Shown: one piece after another, positions 26,673 to 35,638 of the stretch
Numbering within the stretch: position 1 is the stretch's first letter
How the letters are laid out: the number at the start of each line of letters is the position of its first letter
Source: Kiloniella sp. EL199
Lineage (GTDB): Bacteria > Pseudomonadota > Alphaproteobacteria > Kiloniellales > Kiloniellaceae
DNA: 64,000 nt
Direction: 5' to 3'
Assembly: GCF_900313065.1 (NCBI RefSeq)
Contig: NZ_OMPU01000004.1
Location: 62,001 to 126,000, forward strand
Notes under the pieces: generated by a model
The model's input: only the letters and a program-made list of their open reading frames with translations
The model's database searches: none
Told to the model about the DNA's origin: nothing
Program-made: the position numbers and the translations under genes

Positions 26673-27758
26673 ATGGCCCAGGCCCTGGCAGCAACCCCAA
26701 AACGTCGCAAACTAAAAAACAATAAAAAGCCTTATTATACTTTAGGAGGGTTGTTTTTTATTCTTATCATATCTTCAATCATATCACTTGGTATTGGGGG
26801 GGTAGCAATTTCGCCCCTGTCAAACATTGAACATTTTGCAGCTTATATCGGTTTGGGCGAAAGCAAACTTGAATTACACCAAGTGCTCGTCATAGAATCG
26901 ATTCGCCTCCCCCGGATTGTTCTGGGACTTGTCATCGGTGCCTCTTTGGGACTTTCCGGTGCCGTGTTGCAAAGCCTGTTCCGTAACCCCTTGGCTGACC
27001 CAGGTTTAATTGGTGTTTCCTCCGGTGCTGCATTGGCTGTTGTTTCCATCATCGTACTGGGCGACACATTCTTTGCTGCATTTTTAGAGTTGACCCGTAA
27101 TTTTGCACTCCCTGTTGCCGCCTTTACCGGAAGCTTGCTTACCACAGCATTAATTTATCACCTGTCCAGACGTGACGGCCTGACAGATGTAGCCATGATG
27201 GTGTTGATGGGCATTGCCGTGAATGCAATTGTTGGATCACTTATCGGGTTACTCACCTATCTGGCCGATGATGCAGAACTAAGATCTCTGACCTTTTGGT
27301 CCATGGGGAGTCTTGCTGGCGCGGGGCAAGCAGCGTGGCCCTCTGTTTCAATTATGATTATTGCTTCACTCTTTTTGCTGAAACTTTCAAGCCCTCTCAA
27401 CCTTTTCCTTCTGGGCGAAGCCGAGGCCCACCACTTAGGCATTCCAACAGAACGAATCAAACAACAGGCCGCTATTGCGGCTGCTTGTGCGACGGGTGCT
27501 GCAGTGGCTGCGGCAGGCATGATTGGCTTCATAGGCTTGATTGCCCCCCACCTCTCTCGCTTGATTGGCGGGGTGGATAACCGCTTTGTTTTACCGGCTG
27601 CTGCCTTGATTGGGGCAAACCTCATTGTTATTGCCGATACGATCGCCCGCATTATTGTGTTACCAGCCGAGCTTCCTATCGGACTGGTCACAAGCTTTAT
27701 TGGCGGCCCTTTCTTCTTCGCTCTTCTGTTCCGTGAATTCAAAAAGAGGCGCATGTGA
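26673..27758 (+). CDS. hmuU: Heme ABC transporter permease HmuU
   Basis: An FecCD/BtuC-type permease of 361 residues from the ATG at 26673, since an upstream in-frame ATG would overlap hmuT. About nine to ten membrane helices are visible, with family stretches RLPRIVLGLVIGASLGLSGA, LADPGLIGVSSGAALAVV and GFIGLIAPHLSRLIGG. The basic N-terminus (KRRKLKNNKK) is cytoplasmic. Its stop codon overlaps the GTG start of hmuV by 4 bp, giving translational coupling of permease and ATPase. Confidence 0.93.
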   Translation: MAQALAATPKRRKLKNNKKPYYTLGGLFFILIISSIISLGIGGVAISPLSNIEHFAAYIGLGESKLELHQVLVIESIRLPRIVLGLVIGASLGLSGAVLQSLFRNPLADPGLIGVSSGAALAVVSIIVLGDTFFAAFLELTRNFALPVAAFTGSLLTTALIYHLSRRDGLTDVAMMVLMGIAVNAIVGSLIGLLTYLADDAELRSLTFWSMGSLAGAGQAAWPSVSIMIIASLFLLKLSSPLNLFLLGEAEAHHLGIPTERIKQQAAIAAACATGAAVAAAGMIGFIGLIAPHLSRLIGGVDNRFVLPAAALIGANLIVIADTIARIIVLPAELPIGLVTSFIGGPFFFALLFREFKKRRM

Positions 27759-28546
27759 CTCTCAGAGCAATCGCAATTGATATAGAGATCAATTCAACGA
27801 AGCTACTAAAAGGTATATCGCTGGAACTCACTCCGGGGAAACTCTTGGGTGTCTTGGGGCCTAATGGTGCCGGAAAATCAACTTTGTTAAAGGCACTATC
27901 CGGTGATCTTTCCCCGACACACGGAACAATTACCCTTGATGATATCCCTCTTCAGAAATGGCAAAGTATAAACCTCGCCAAACGACGTGCCGTCATGCCA
28001 CAAGCATCACAGTTGGTTTTCCCTTTCTCTGCACATGATGTGGTTGCCATGGGGCGATGGCCTTACGAGAAGCTATGTTCACCTTTTATCAACAGGCTCG
28101 CGGTAGAAAAAGCCATGATCCTTGCGGGCATAAAGCATCTCGCGGATCGTCCTTACCCCGTCTTGTCGGGGGGTGAAAAACAGCGCGTGCAACTCGCCAG
28201 AACCTTAACCCAGAGCATCGGCCTGACAGGCGATACAGAAACAAAATTTCTGTTACTGGATGAGCCAACTGCAGGTTTGGACATTGCACATCAGCACGCT
28301 GTTCTAGCCGCAGCCAAGAAACAGTGTAAAGAGCGAGGTACGGCAGGTCTTGCTATTCTCCACGACCTCAATCAAGCCGCTCAATACTGTGATTCAATTG
28401 CAATCATTTCAAACGGCACATTAATATCCAACGGTCCAACTCCTGAAGTGATGGAACCTGAGCTTTTGTCTGATATTTTTAGCTGCAATATATCAAGATC
28501 TATAGATAGTACATCTTCGACCCCTGTTTTTCTTTCTTCAATCTGA
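27755..28546 (+). CDS. hmuV: Heme ABC transporter ATP-binding protein HmuV
   Basis: ATPase subunit of the heme importer, 263 residues with a GTG start overlapping hmuU. Walker A GPNGAGKST is near 36-44, the Q-loop region MPQASQLVFPF near 88, the signature LSGGEKQRVQLAR near 141, and Walker B FLLLDEPTAGLD near 170. It is the last gene of the heme locus. A short UUCG-capped hairpin follows. The locus order hemP-hmuR-tonB-hmuS-hmuT-hmuU-hmuV is complete. Confidence 0.94.
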   Translation: MTLRAIAIDIEINSTKLLKGISLELTPGKLLGVLGPNGAGKSTLLKALSGDLSPTHGTITLDDIPLQKWQSINLAKRRAVMPQASQLVFPFSAHDVVAMGRWPYEKLCSPFINRLAVEKAMILAGIKHLADRPYPVLSGGEKQRVQLARTLTQSIGLTGDTETKFLLLDEPTAGLDIAHQHAVLAAAKKQCKERGTAGLAILHDLNQAAQYCDSIAIISNGTLISNGPTPEVMEPELLSDIFSCNISRSIDSTSSTPVFLSSI

Positions 28547-28578
28547 GCCGAGAAATATCTTTTAGTTCATATTCTTAT

Positions 28579-28596
28579 GCCCTTCGGGGCTTCTTT
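28579..28596 (+). terminator. Weak terminator after hmuV
   Basis: GCCC-TTCG-GGGC forms a short but very stable tetraloop hairpin followed by TTCTTTCTT, 32 bp past the hmuV stop. Confidence 0.5.
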
Positions 28597-28713
28597 CTTA
28601 GCAAACCAAAATACTTTGCCTTACAAAAGTCACAGCCTCTTCACCCTAAATTCATAAAGAATGCCAATAATCGTTTATGATACTTAGAACAAGTGGGACA
28701 GAGGCAGGCAGGA

Positions 28714-29838
28714 ATGATCACCAGAGTCCTATGTATTATAGCTAGCATAGCCATCTGCTTGATGGGCTATACAGCCTATCTGGACAGAAGTTTGGAGGTC
28801 ATCGAAGTCGCTAAAATTCCCCTCACGATCAAAGCCGTTCCTGTTCCGAACCAACAGCCAATCGCCCGAACAACAGAGTTTAAAAAAGCTCCTTCTCTTC
28901 ATTGGCGCGGCGGTATTAAGATCAGTTCACCTCATAAACGCTTCGGCGGTTTGTCAGGGCTGGAAGTTTCAGCGGATGGGCGTTCTCTTTTAGCTATTGG
29001 AGACAAAGGACTCTGGTTTACCGGACGTTTGAATTACGACTTGAACGGTAACCTTTTATCTCTCACAAACGGTTTGCTCTCAACGATGAGGGGAACACAA
29101 GGTCAAAACTTGATTCGCAAAAAGGATCGGGATAGTGAATCAATTGCTCTGGCAGATAATGGGGCAATTTATGTTAGTTTTGAACGCGATCATCGCATTC
29201 TTGAATATTCAGCACCTCTAGCAACAACAACAGGTTCTATCCGTTTACCACGTGAATTCACAGATATCGCCTCAAACAACCGCGGTATCGAGGCTCTGAC
29301 CTGGCTCACTGGTGATTGTCTTTTGGCCATCCCGGAACGAACAACAACAGCAACATCAAAACAAGGGAGCGTCATAGAAGCCTATCTATGGCACCAGCAG
29401 AGTTGGGACAAACTTTATCTTGAACCCAATAATAACTTCCTTCCAACCGGGTTAAGCAGCACTCCCGAAGGTGATTTGTTACTTCTTGAGCGAGAGTTTT
29501 CTTTTTTGGAAGGTTTCAAAACCAGCTTGAGGTTCTTTCCCGCATCAGAAATTCAAACTGCTTTATCCATGCCAGATTATGTAATGCGAGGAGATGTACT
29601 TGCGACATTTGAAGGTGCACAATCCATTGATAATATGGAAGGCATCAGTAGTCGGATCGGTGCAAAGGGCGAGATCCTGATCTATCTCTTGTCAGATGAC
29701 AATCTTAGCTTCGCACAGGATACACTATTATTGATGTTCGAATTACAAAAACAAAGAAAGCCCGCTGGCAAAAGCACAGCGGGCTGTTCTAAGAATAAGA
29801 CTGCTTATTCAGCTGCTTTGGAAACCAAAGCTTTCTGA
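28714..29838 (+). CDS. Exported esterase-like / phytase-like beta-propeller protein
   Basis: A 374-residue protein from the ATG at 28714, preceded by GAGGCAGGCAGGA. An in-frame GTG 21 bp upstream is less likely. It has an N-terminal membrane anchor or signal (MITRVLCIIASIAICLMGY) and then the 'esterase-like activity of phytase' domain: FGGLSGLEVSADGRSLLAIGDKG, DSESIALADNGAIYVSFERD and NNRGIEALTWLTG are typical. The substrate is unknown and the location is probably periplasmic. The last 34 bp overlap the convergent rpmB gene, and its C-terminal coding region contains the rpmB terminator. Confidence 0.85.
   Translation: MITRVLCIIASIAICLMGYTAYLDRSLEVIEVAKIPLTIKAVPVPNQQPIARTTEFKKAPSLHWRGGIKISSPHKRFGGLSGLEVSADGRSLLAIGDKGLWFTGRLNYDLNGNLLSLTNGLLSTMRGTQGQNLIRKKDRDSESIALADNGAIYVSFERDHRILEYSAPLATTTGSIRLPREFTDIASNNRGIEALTWLTGDCLLAIPERTTTATSKQGSVIEAYLWHQQSWDKLYLEPNNNFLPTGLSSTPEGDLLLLEREFSFLEGFKTSLRFFPASEIQTALSMPDYVMRGDVLATFEGAQSIDNMEGISSRIGAKGEILIYLLSDDNLSFAQDTLLLMFELQKQRKPAGKSTAGCSKNKTAYSAALETKAF
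29759..29785 (-). terminator. rpmB terminator embedded in the convergent phytase-like gene
   Basis: AGCCCGCT and AGCGGGCT form a perfect 8-bp stem. On the minus strand it is followed by TTTCTTTGTTTTTG. It lies 20 bp beyond the rpmB stop but inside the plus-strand coding sequence that ends at 29838. Confidence 0.8.
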
Positions 29839-30101
29839 ACGCGCTTTTTCATTTCCCGAGCTTTTTTGCCCAGTTTTTCAGATGGTGTTGACAGCAAGAA
29901 TGCGTCAAGACCACCGCGCTTTTCGATGGTGCGGATAGCTGCAGTGCTCAGACGGAACTGAACAGTCTGACCTAGAGCATCGCTCAACATCGAAGTCTTT
30001 TGAAGATTTGGCAGGAAGCGACGCCGTGTTCTATTCTTAGCGTGGCTCACATTGTTGCCAGTCTGTACCTCTTTGCCGGTAAAGTCACAACGGCGTGCCA
30101 T
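29805..30101 (-). CDS. rpmB: 50S ribosomal protein L28
   Basis: Large-subunit ribosomal protein of 98 residues. The start at 30101 gives MARRCDFTGKEVQTGNNVSH, the canonical L28 N-terminus. An in-frame ATG 45 bp upstream is not expected. RRRFLPNLQKTSMLSDALGQ and the tail of about 30 residues (MKKRVQKALVSKAAE) agree with alphaproteobacterial L28. It is a monocistronic gene ended by the hairpin at 29759-29785. Confidence 0.96.
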   Translation of the reverse strand: MARRCDFTGKEVQTGNNVSHAKNRTRRRFLPNLQKTSMLSDALGQTVQFRLSTAAIRTIEKRGGLDAFLLSTPSEKLGKKAREMKKRVQKALVSKAAE

Positions 30102-30215
30102 GGTTTTAATCCCGTAAACTCGATGAAAATAAAAATCTAATGCCAATACGTCGGCTCGGCGCGAGTTTTAAGACACAGTCGTCCGAGGGTCAAGATAAAA
30201 GCACGATTCATTCAA

Positions 30216-30259
30216 AGATTCGTAACGAATCTGTAAAAACGCCAAGTTTACAGCGTTTT
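30216..30259 (-). terminator. Terminator region after meaB
   Basis: AAAACGC / GCGTTTT (30236-30259) makes a 7-bp stem followed by a T run on the minus strand, 12 bp past the meaB stop. Immediately beyond it lies a second perfect hairpin, AGATTCG-TAA-CGAATCT (30216-30232). Confidence 0.7.
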
Positions 30260-30270
30260 ATTATCATACA

Positions 30271-31260
30271 TCAGGCCTTGAGAAAGATATTCAGCAGCTT
30301 TCTCGCCGCCGTAGCAGGCGCAATTCTACCAGAAACTACATCGGATTCCACCTTTTCAAGAGCCTTATCAATCTCTGGCTTGTCCTTAAAAGCAAGCAGA
30401 AGAGATTCTTTAATCTCACTCCACATCCAGGAAACAGCCTGCTTCACCCTCTTATCAGGTATCTCATTACTTTCCCAAAGCTTAGTTCTGAATTCTTCTA
30501 TCGCTGACCAGATTTCATCAATACCTTCATTATGCAGTGCAGAGCATTTCTTAACCCTGGGCTTCCAGTTCGAACTGGAAGGGCGCATCAAGCCCAAAGC
30601 CGCATGGTATTCTGCTGCGGCCCGATTTGCTGCCGGCGCAAGATCACCATCCGCTTTGTTGACGACAACCATATCCGCCAGCTCCATAATCCCCTTTTTA
30701 ATGCCCTGTAACTCATCACCACCGCTCGGCAGTAATAGAAGCAGGAACATATCAACCATCTCAGCAACAGCTGTTTCTGACTGACCAACACCTACGGTCT
30801 CAACCAAGATGACATCAAAGCCCGATGCTTCGCACAACAACATAGCTTCGCGAGTTCGTCGCGCAACCCCGCCAAGCGTTGCCCCAGCCGGAGAGGGGCG
30901 TATAAAGGCTGCCTCTTGCCGGGACAGAATCTCCATACGGGTCTTGTCCCCAAGGATAGAACCACCCGTTCGCTGCGACGACGGATCGATGGCCAAAACG
31001 GCGACACGAAAGCCTTTACCGATTAAATGCATCCCGAAAGATTCAATGAAGGTTGATTTACCGACCCCTGGAACACCGGAAATACCAATCCGGATAGACT
31101 TCCCGCTCATCGGTAAGATTTGTTCCAGCAAAAGGTCTGCATCTTCCCGGTGATCTACCCGAGTTGACTCAATAAGGGTAATTGCCTGTGCCAATGCACG
31201 CCGTTGCCCATCAGCAATACCCTTAATCAGCGTCCCGATCTTGTCATTATCTTTCGTCAT
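30271..31260 (-). CDS. meaB: Methylmalonyl-CoA mutase-associated GTPase MeaB
   Basis: A 329-residue SIMIBI-class G protein that loads and protects adenosylcobalamin in methylmalonyl-CoA mutase. Walker A GVPGVGKST is near 61-69, and further G-region motifs are DPSSQRTGGSILGDKTRM, VETVGVGQSE and VVNKADGD. The C-terminal helical dimerisation arm is present. Its client scpA is encoded about 4.4 kb upstream on the same strand, with an ABC exporter and a coiled-coil gene between them. Confidence 0.95.
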   Translation of the reverse strand: MTKDNDKIGTLIKGIADGQRRALAQAITLIESTRVDHREDADLLLEQILPMSGKSIRIGISGVPGVGKSTFIESFGMHLIGKGFRVAVLAIDPSSQRTGGSILGDKTRMEILSRQEAAFIRPSPAGATLGGVARRTREAMLLCEASGFDVILVETVGVGQSETAVAEMVDMFLLLLLPSGGDELQGIKKGIMELADMVVVNKADGDLAPAANRAAAEYHAALGLMRPSSSNWKPRVKKCSALHNEGIDEIWSAIEEFRTKLWESNEIPDKRVKQAVSWMWSEIKESLLLAFKDKPEIDKALEKVESDVVSGRIAPATAARKLLNIFLKA

Positions 31261-31276
31261 AATGTCGCTTAACCTA

Positions 31277-33136
31277 CTACACTATCTCACCAACCGGATC
31301 ATCTTGCCCAGCTGCCTTCTCAACTTCAGCAACCTTCTGTGCAACTTCTAACTGACGACGCCACATTTCAGCATAGTGCCCTTCTTTTTCAAGCAACTCA
31401 CGATGCGTACCACGTTCTTCAATCCTGCCTTGTTCAAGGACGATGATCTCATCCGCATCAACAACAGTAGAAAGACGGTGGGCAATAACCAACGTCGTTC
31501 TGTCTTTGGATACATCATTGAGGCTGGCCTGAATTTCCTGCTCTGTTCGACTATCCAATGCAGACGTTGCCTCGTCAAACAACATGATTGATGGATTTTT
31601 AAGAACTGTTCTGGCAATGGCAACACGCTGTTTTTCTCCGCCAGAGAGTTTCAACCCACGTTCTCCCACGACGGAATCATATCCATCCGGTAATGACAGA
31701 ACAAAGTCATGAATCTTGGCAAGCTTTGCAGCAGATTCGACCTCTTCACGCGAAGCATCCGGTCGTCCATAAGCGATGTTGTAGAGAATTGTGTCGTTAA
31801 ATAACACGGTGTCTTGAGGCACGATACCAATCGCCTGACGAAGAGATCCCTGTTTCACCTTAGCAATATTCTGCCCGTCAATTAGAACTTCACCAGCATC
31901 CAAATTATAAAAACGGAAAAGCAGACGACTGATTGTGGACTTACCAGCACCACTAGAGCCCACAATGGCCAGCTTTTTACCTGCAGGAACTGTAAAGCTA
32001 ACACCTTTCAGGATAGGCCGGCGCTCATCGTATCCAAATTGGCAATCTTTAAACTGAATTTCAGCACCGCTAACGGTCAACTCATTTGCATCCGGCTCAT
32101 CTTTGATCTCAAGATCTTTGTGGAGCAACTCGAACATGGTATGCATGTCTATAAGTGCCTGACGAATTTCCCGATAGACAAACCCCAGAAAATTCAACGG
32201 CATTGCAAGCTGCAACAGATAAGCATTGACCATGACAAAATCACCCACGGTCATTGCACCATCTACAACACCATAGGCAGACATGATCATCATCAGACTG
32301 GCCCCGAGCGAAATAACGCCGGACTGGACAATGTTTAGGCTGGAAAGGCTTGTTCGGCTGCGAATAGCCGCGTGTTCATAAGCAGCAAGACCGCGATCAT
32401 AACGTTTGGTTTCATGCTCTTCATTGCCAAAATACTTAACTGTTTCAAAGTTTAATAAACTATCCACAGCTTTGGTATTGGCATCGTTATCAGCCGCATT
32501 CATATCTCGGCGTAGCGTTATCCGCCATTCAGTAATACGGAGAGTCAGGAAAATATAAGCAAGGATTGTCACAAGTGGAACGACCGCAAAACGCCAGTCA
32601 AACAAGAACCAAAGCAGGATACAGACAACCGTTATTTCAATAAGCGTCGGAATGACATTGAACATCAAGAAGGTGAGCATAAACTCAATCCCCTTGGTTC
32701 CCCGATCAATCGCTCGGGTTACGCCCCCAGTTCTGCGTTCGATATGGAAGCGTAAGGAAAGTGAATGCAAATGCCGAAAGGTAACTAGAGCCACACTTCG
32801 GATGGCATTCTGCACAACCTTTGCAAACAGGCCTTCACGAATATTATCAAAAGCAATAGCACCAACTCTGGCAGTACCATAGGCTATCAAAAGGCCAAGC
32901 GGGACAACAAGCAGCGTTGGGTCATCTATACTCAACGCATCAACCGCACCTCTTAGAATATAAGGCACGGACACATTTGTGAGCTTTGCAAAAATCAAAA
33001 GCGCAAAACAAAAGATAATCCGAGCCTTAAGATCAAAGCGACCTTCCGGCCAGAAATAGGGCAGCAGTGTTTTTAGAGTATCCAACTGGCTGTTATCGCC
33101 CTCTGACTTAGGAACATCTTCACGCATCCGGCGCAT
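31277..33136 (-). CDS. Atm1/ABCB7-type ABC exporter (fused permease-ATPase)
   Basis: A 619-residue half-transporter. The N-terminal type IV exporter domain has six membrane helices (about 40-330), with the Atm1-like stretches VSVPYILRGAVDAL and RRTGGVTRAIDRGTKGIEF. The ATPase domain has Walker A GSSGAGKST, signature LSGGEKQRVAIAR and Walker B IMLFDEATSALD. Bacterial Atm1 relatives export glutathione-type thiols and confer heavy-metal tolerance. Mitochondrial orthologues serve cytosolic Fe-S assembly. It starts 6 bp after the coiled-coil gene and ends 16 bp before meaB, so the three form an operon. Confidence 0.92.
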   Translation of the reverse strand: MRRMREDVPKSEGDNSQLDTLKTLLPYFWPEGRFDLKARIIFCFALLIFAKLTNVSVPYILRGAVDALSIDDPTLLVVPLGLLIAYGTARVGAIAFDNIREGLFAKVVQNAIRSVALVTFRHLHSLSLRFHIERRTGGVTRAIDRGTKGIEFMLTFLMFNVIPTLIEITVVCILLWFLFDWRFAVVPLVTILAYIFLTLRITEWRITLRRDMNAADNDANTKAVDSLLNFETVKYFGNEEHETKRYDRGLAAYEHAAIRSRTSLSSLNIVQSGVISLGASLMMIMSAYGVVDGAMTVGDFVMVNAYLLQLAMPLNFLGFVYREIRQALIDMHTMFELLHKDLEIKDEPDANELTVSGAEIQFKDCQFGYDERRPILKGVSFTVPAGKKLAIVGSSGAGKSTISRLLFRFYNLDAGEVLIDGQNIAKVKQGSLRQAIGIVPQDTVLFNDTILYNIAYGRPDASREEVESAAKLAKIHDFVLSLPDGYDSVVGERGLKLSGGEKQRVAIARTVLKNPSIMLFDEATSALDSRTEQEIQASLNDVSKDRTTLVIAHRLSTVVDADEIIVLEQGRIEERGTHRELLEKEGHYAEMWRRQLEVAQKVAEVEKAAGQDDPVGEIV

Positions 33137-33142
33137 ATATCA

Positions 33143-35506
33143 TCACTCCATACGGCCAATAGAACGTGCCAGCAAGACATAGAGCTTTCCAACATCTGCA
33201 GTCATAAATGTTGCAGATAGAACGTCCTCGCTATCGCATTCACGGGCCTGAGACATCAGGTTATCAAATTGATCCAGATAGCGATTCACCTGATTTCTGA
33301 AGGTCTGATTTGTCTCAAAATAACGTTTAACTTCACGTGTATCGTAAAGATCTTTTTTCTTTAAAATGGACCGTGCAAAAATCGAACGGTCCCCCTTGTG
33401 ATATCGTTTCCAATATTCTTCAGGCAAGTCCTCGTCCAAAATTTTATTCAAATCAATGGCCGAAGAATTGAGATCATCAATAAGAATTGTCGCGCCACGC
33501 AAGAAGGCATCGCGTTTATTCGCCGAGCGATCTTCCCTTAATTTCAGGGCCTGACGTGTCGCTTCTTCTGAGGCATGCGCCAGATCCCGGGCCTGTTGCC
33601 CAAAAGCATCTGCAAGCGACGAAACCTTACCATGTAGTTCCGTGACTTTGTTACTATCTTTCGAGAACGTCTCACTCAGTTTTTCCGCGCTTTTAAGAGC
33701 ACCATCCGCTGAACCTTTCAAACTGGAGGCAGCCTTTTCAGCACGGACACCAATATCCTCAACCTGTTTCAGGGATTCTTCCGCCAAGGCGGCAAGCTTC
33801 TCTCTTTGCTGATCAACATGATCTTTCAAGGTATCTGCTGTTTGGCGCGATTCATCGGATGCCTTGCTCAATGCTTCGGTACGGGCGTCCAGCGAAGTAC
33901 GAACATCTTCCAAAAGGGTACTGAAATCATCCGAAAGCGTTTTGAAGGCATCCAGTTCGTCATGAACTCCGTGACGAAGATCCTGCACGGCCTGATTAGC
34001 TGCACTTGATCCATCGGCAAGCGCCAGTGTCTGAAGTTGAAACACTTTGGCGACTTCCGTGGTATGACGCACGGCCTTATCAGCGGCAAGCTCCATAAGC
34101 CTTGTCTGATCCTTAAGTGCCTTGGATGCCTCTTCAACATTCTCCTGCGCACTTTTACTAACCTGTCCGATTTCACGGGTATGCTCGCTCAAGCCACCCA
34201 TAACAACATCGGCGAGATCGCTGAGCCGTTCGGATGATTCTTCCAGACTCACAATTCCCGGGCGGATTTTTTCCGCTGCTGCCACCAAAGTATCCTGCGC
34301 TTGGGCTGTTGCCTCCGTCAATCGAGACGCTTCTTCTCGACCGGCCAGAGAAACGGCTTCGCCTAAATCCTTGGTTACGAGCGTCAGGTTATCAGCAACT
34401 TCCTTGCCGCTTTTATCAAGTTCTCCCGCCTGCACTCTGAAACGTTCGTTCATTTCTCCCGCACGTAAAGCCACGTCCGCAAAAAGCTCTCGGACTTCTT
34501 CTGCATCTTTACGCATTGCATCAGAAAGGGAGACCGCTTTGTAACCAATTTCAGCAGCAAGCTGTTCCATGGCCTGATTCTCGCCAGACAATCTTTCGCC
34601 AAGTTCCGAAACTTTAGCGCCTGCCCCTTCAAGTAGCTGCTCAACGTCTCCGATACGGTCTTTGATCAAGCCTTTGAATTTTTCACCCTCGGCATCAATT
34701 GTGTCCTGAACAAGCTTCAAGGTTTCAAGGTCTTGTTTGAGGCTCTCGCGCATGGTTTCACTGCAAACTTCTGCGGTCGTACCAGCTGCGGCCATATCCT
34801 CAGCCTGTTGCTTTAACATTTCACTGGCATCTTCAGTCCGCCCGATCGTGCGCTCAACCGCTTCGTCCAGAACATCGACAGAATCACGCAATGTCTTGCT
34901 AATCGTCTCGGCCATAACCTCACTGCGCACTCCGGAACTTTCAAGGGCCGTAACCTGCTCCTTAACCGCTTCACGTGCATTTTCAAGGCTGGAATGAATT
35001 GAATTATGGACGTCTTCGAGCGAACTTTGCTGTGTCGTCAGCGTTTCCTGAATCTGCTCTGTTTGCGAAGATGCCCGAATAGCAGCACCAGTAAGTTGCT
35101 TTGTTTGTTCTTTAAATGCGTTAATCAAACCTGTCAGGCGCTTTTCTACTTCCCCCGAAGCGCTATTCAGGCTTTCGGCCTGTTCCTGTAGCTGACGCGT
35201 GATATCTTTGACCCGAGTATTTTCTTCGTCATCGGGATAGGTGAGCTTATCCAGTTTCACAAGAAGCTTACGTGTTTCACTTGAAAGCGCCGCACCTCTG
35301 AGAATAAAAAGCAATATGGACCATAAAAGAACAAGCGGCAGTGTAATTCCAGCAAGCACTTGCCCCTGTTCCTGAGGCACCATGCTTTCTATCACATCCA
35401 AACCAACCTGATTTTTAAAATACTGGTAACAAATCCACAGCCACGCCCCTGATGCTGCCACCCCGAACAGCGCCAAAGTTCTTGTGATCCAGGTATGCCC
35501 TGACAT
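33143..35506 (-). CDS. Large membrane-anchored coiled-coil protein of unknown function
   Basis: A 787-residue protein not assigned to a characterised family. Two membrane helices lie at about 8-30 and 48-70. Then some 550 residues are predicted coiled coil, rich in Glu, Lys, Ala, Ser and Gln with heptad-like spacing, resembling methyl-accepting or apolipoprotein-like helices. The C-terminal 120 residues differ: a Trp/Tyr-rich module (DEDLPEEYWKRYHKGDRSIF, TREVKRYFETNQTFRNQVN) that looks like a folded domain. The topology suggests an inner-membrane anchor with a long cytoplasmic stalk. No HAMP or MA signalling tip was recognised, so chemoreceptor function is doubtful. It is co-transcribed with the Atm1-type exporter. 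Confidence 0.85.
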   Translation of the reverse strand: MSGHTWITRTLALFGVAASGAWLWICYQYFKNQVGLDVIESMVPQEQGQVLAGITLPLVLLWSILLFILRGAALSSETRKLLVKLDKLTYPDDEENTRVKDITRQLQEQAESLNSASGEVEKRLTGLINAFKEQTKQLTGAAIRASSQTEQIQETLTTQQSSLEDVHNSIHSSLENAREAVKEQVTALESSGVRSEVMAETISKTLRDSVDVLDEAVERTIGRTEDASEMLKQQAEDMAAAGTTAEVCSETMRESLKQDLETLKLVQDTIDAEGEKFKGLIKDRIGDVEQLLEGAGAKVSELGERLSGENQAMEQLAAEIGYKAVSLSDAMRKDAEEVRELFADVALRAGEMNERFRVQAGELDKSGKEVADNLTLVTKDLGEAVSLAGREEASRLTEATAQAQDTLVAAAEKIRPGIVSLEESSERLSDLADVVMGGLSEHTREIGQVSKSAQENVEEASKALKDQTRLMELAADKAVRHTTEVAKVFQLQTLALADGSSAANQAVQDLRHGVHDELDAFKTLSDDFSTLLEDVRTSLDARTEALSKASDESRQTADTLKDHVDQQREKLAALAEESLKQVEDIGVRAEKAASSLKGSADGALKSAEKLSETFSKDSNKVTELHGKVSSLADAFGQQARDLAHASEEATRQALKLREDRSANKRDAFLRGATILIDDLNSSAIDLNKILDEDLPEEYWKRYHKGDRSIFARSILKKKDLYDTREVKRYFETNQTFRNQVNRYLDQFDNLMSQARECDSEDVLSATFMTADVGKLYVLLARSIGRME

Positions 35507-35638
35507 CCCCTCACTCCCTGTTTAATCACGATTTACGATCGCCTGAGAGAGATAATAAGGCAGGAAAGTCCTATAGTCCAAGAAAGACCATTAAGATCAG
35601 AGCCTTCTTAAGCATTTTTTTTGAGACATTTTTATCAA

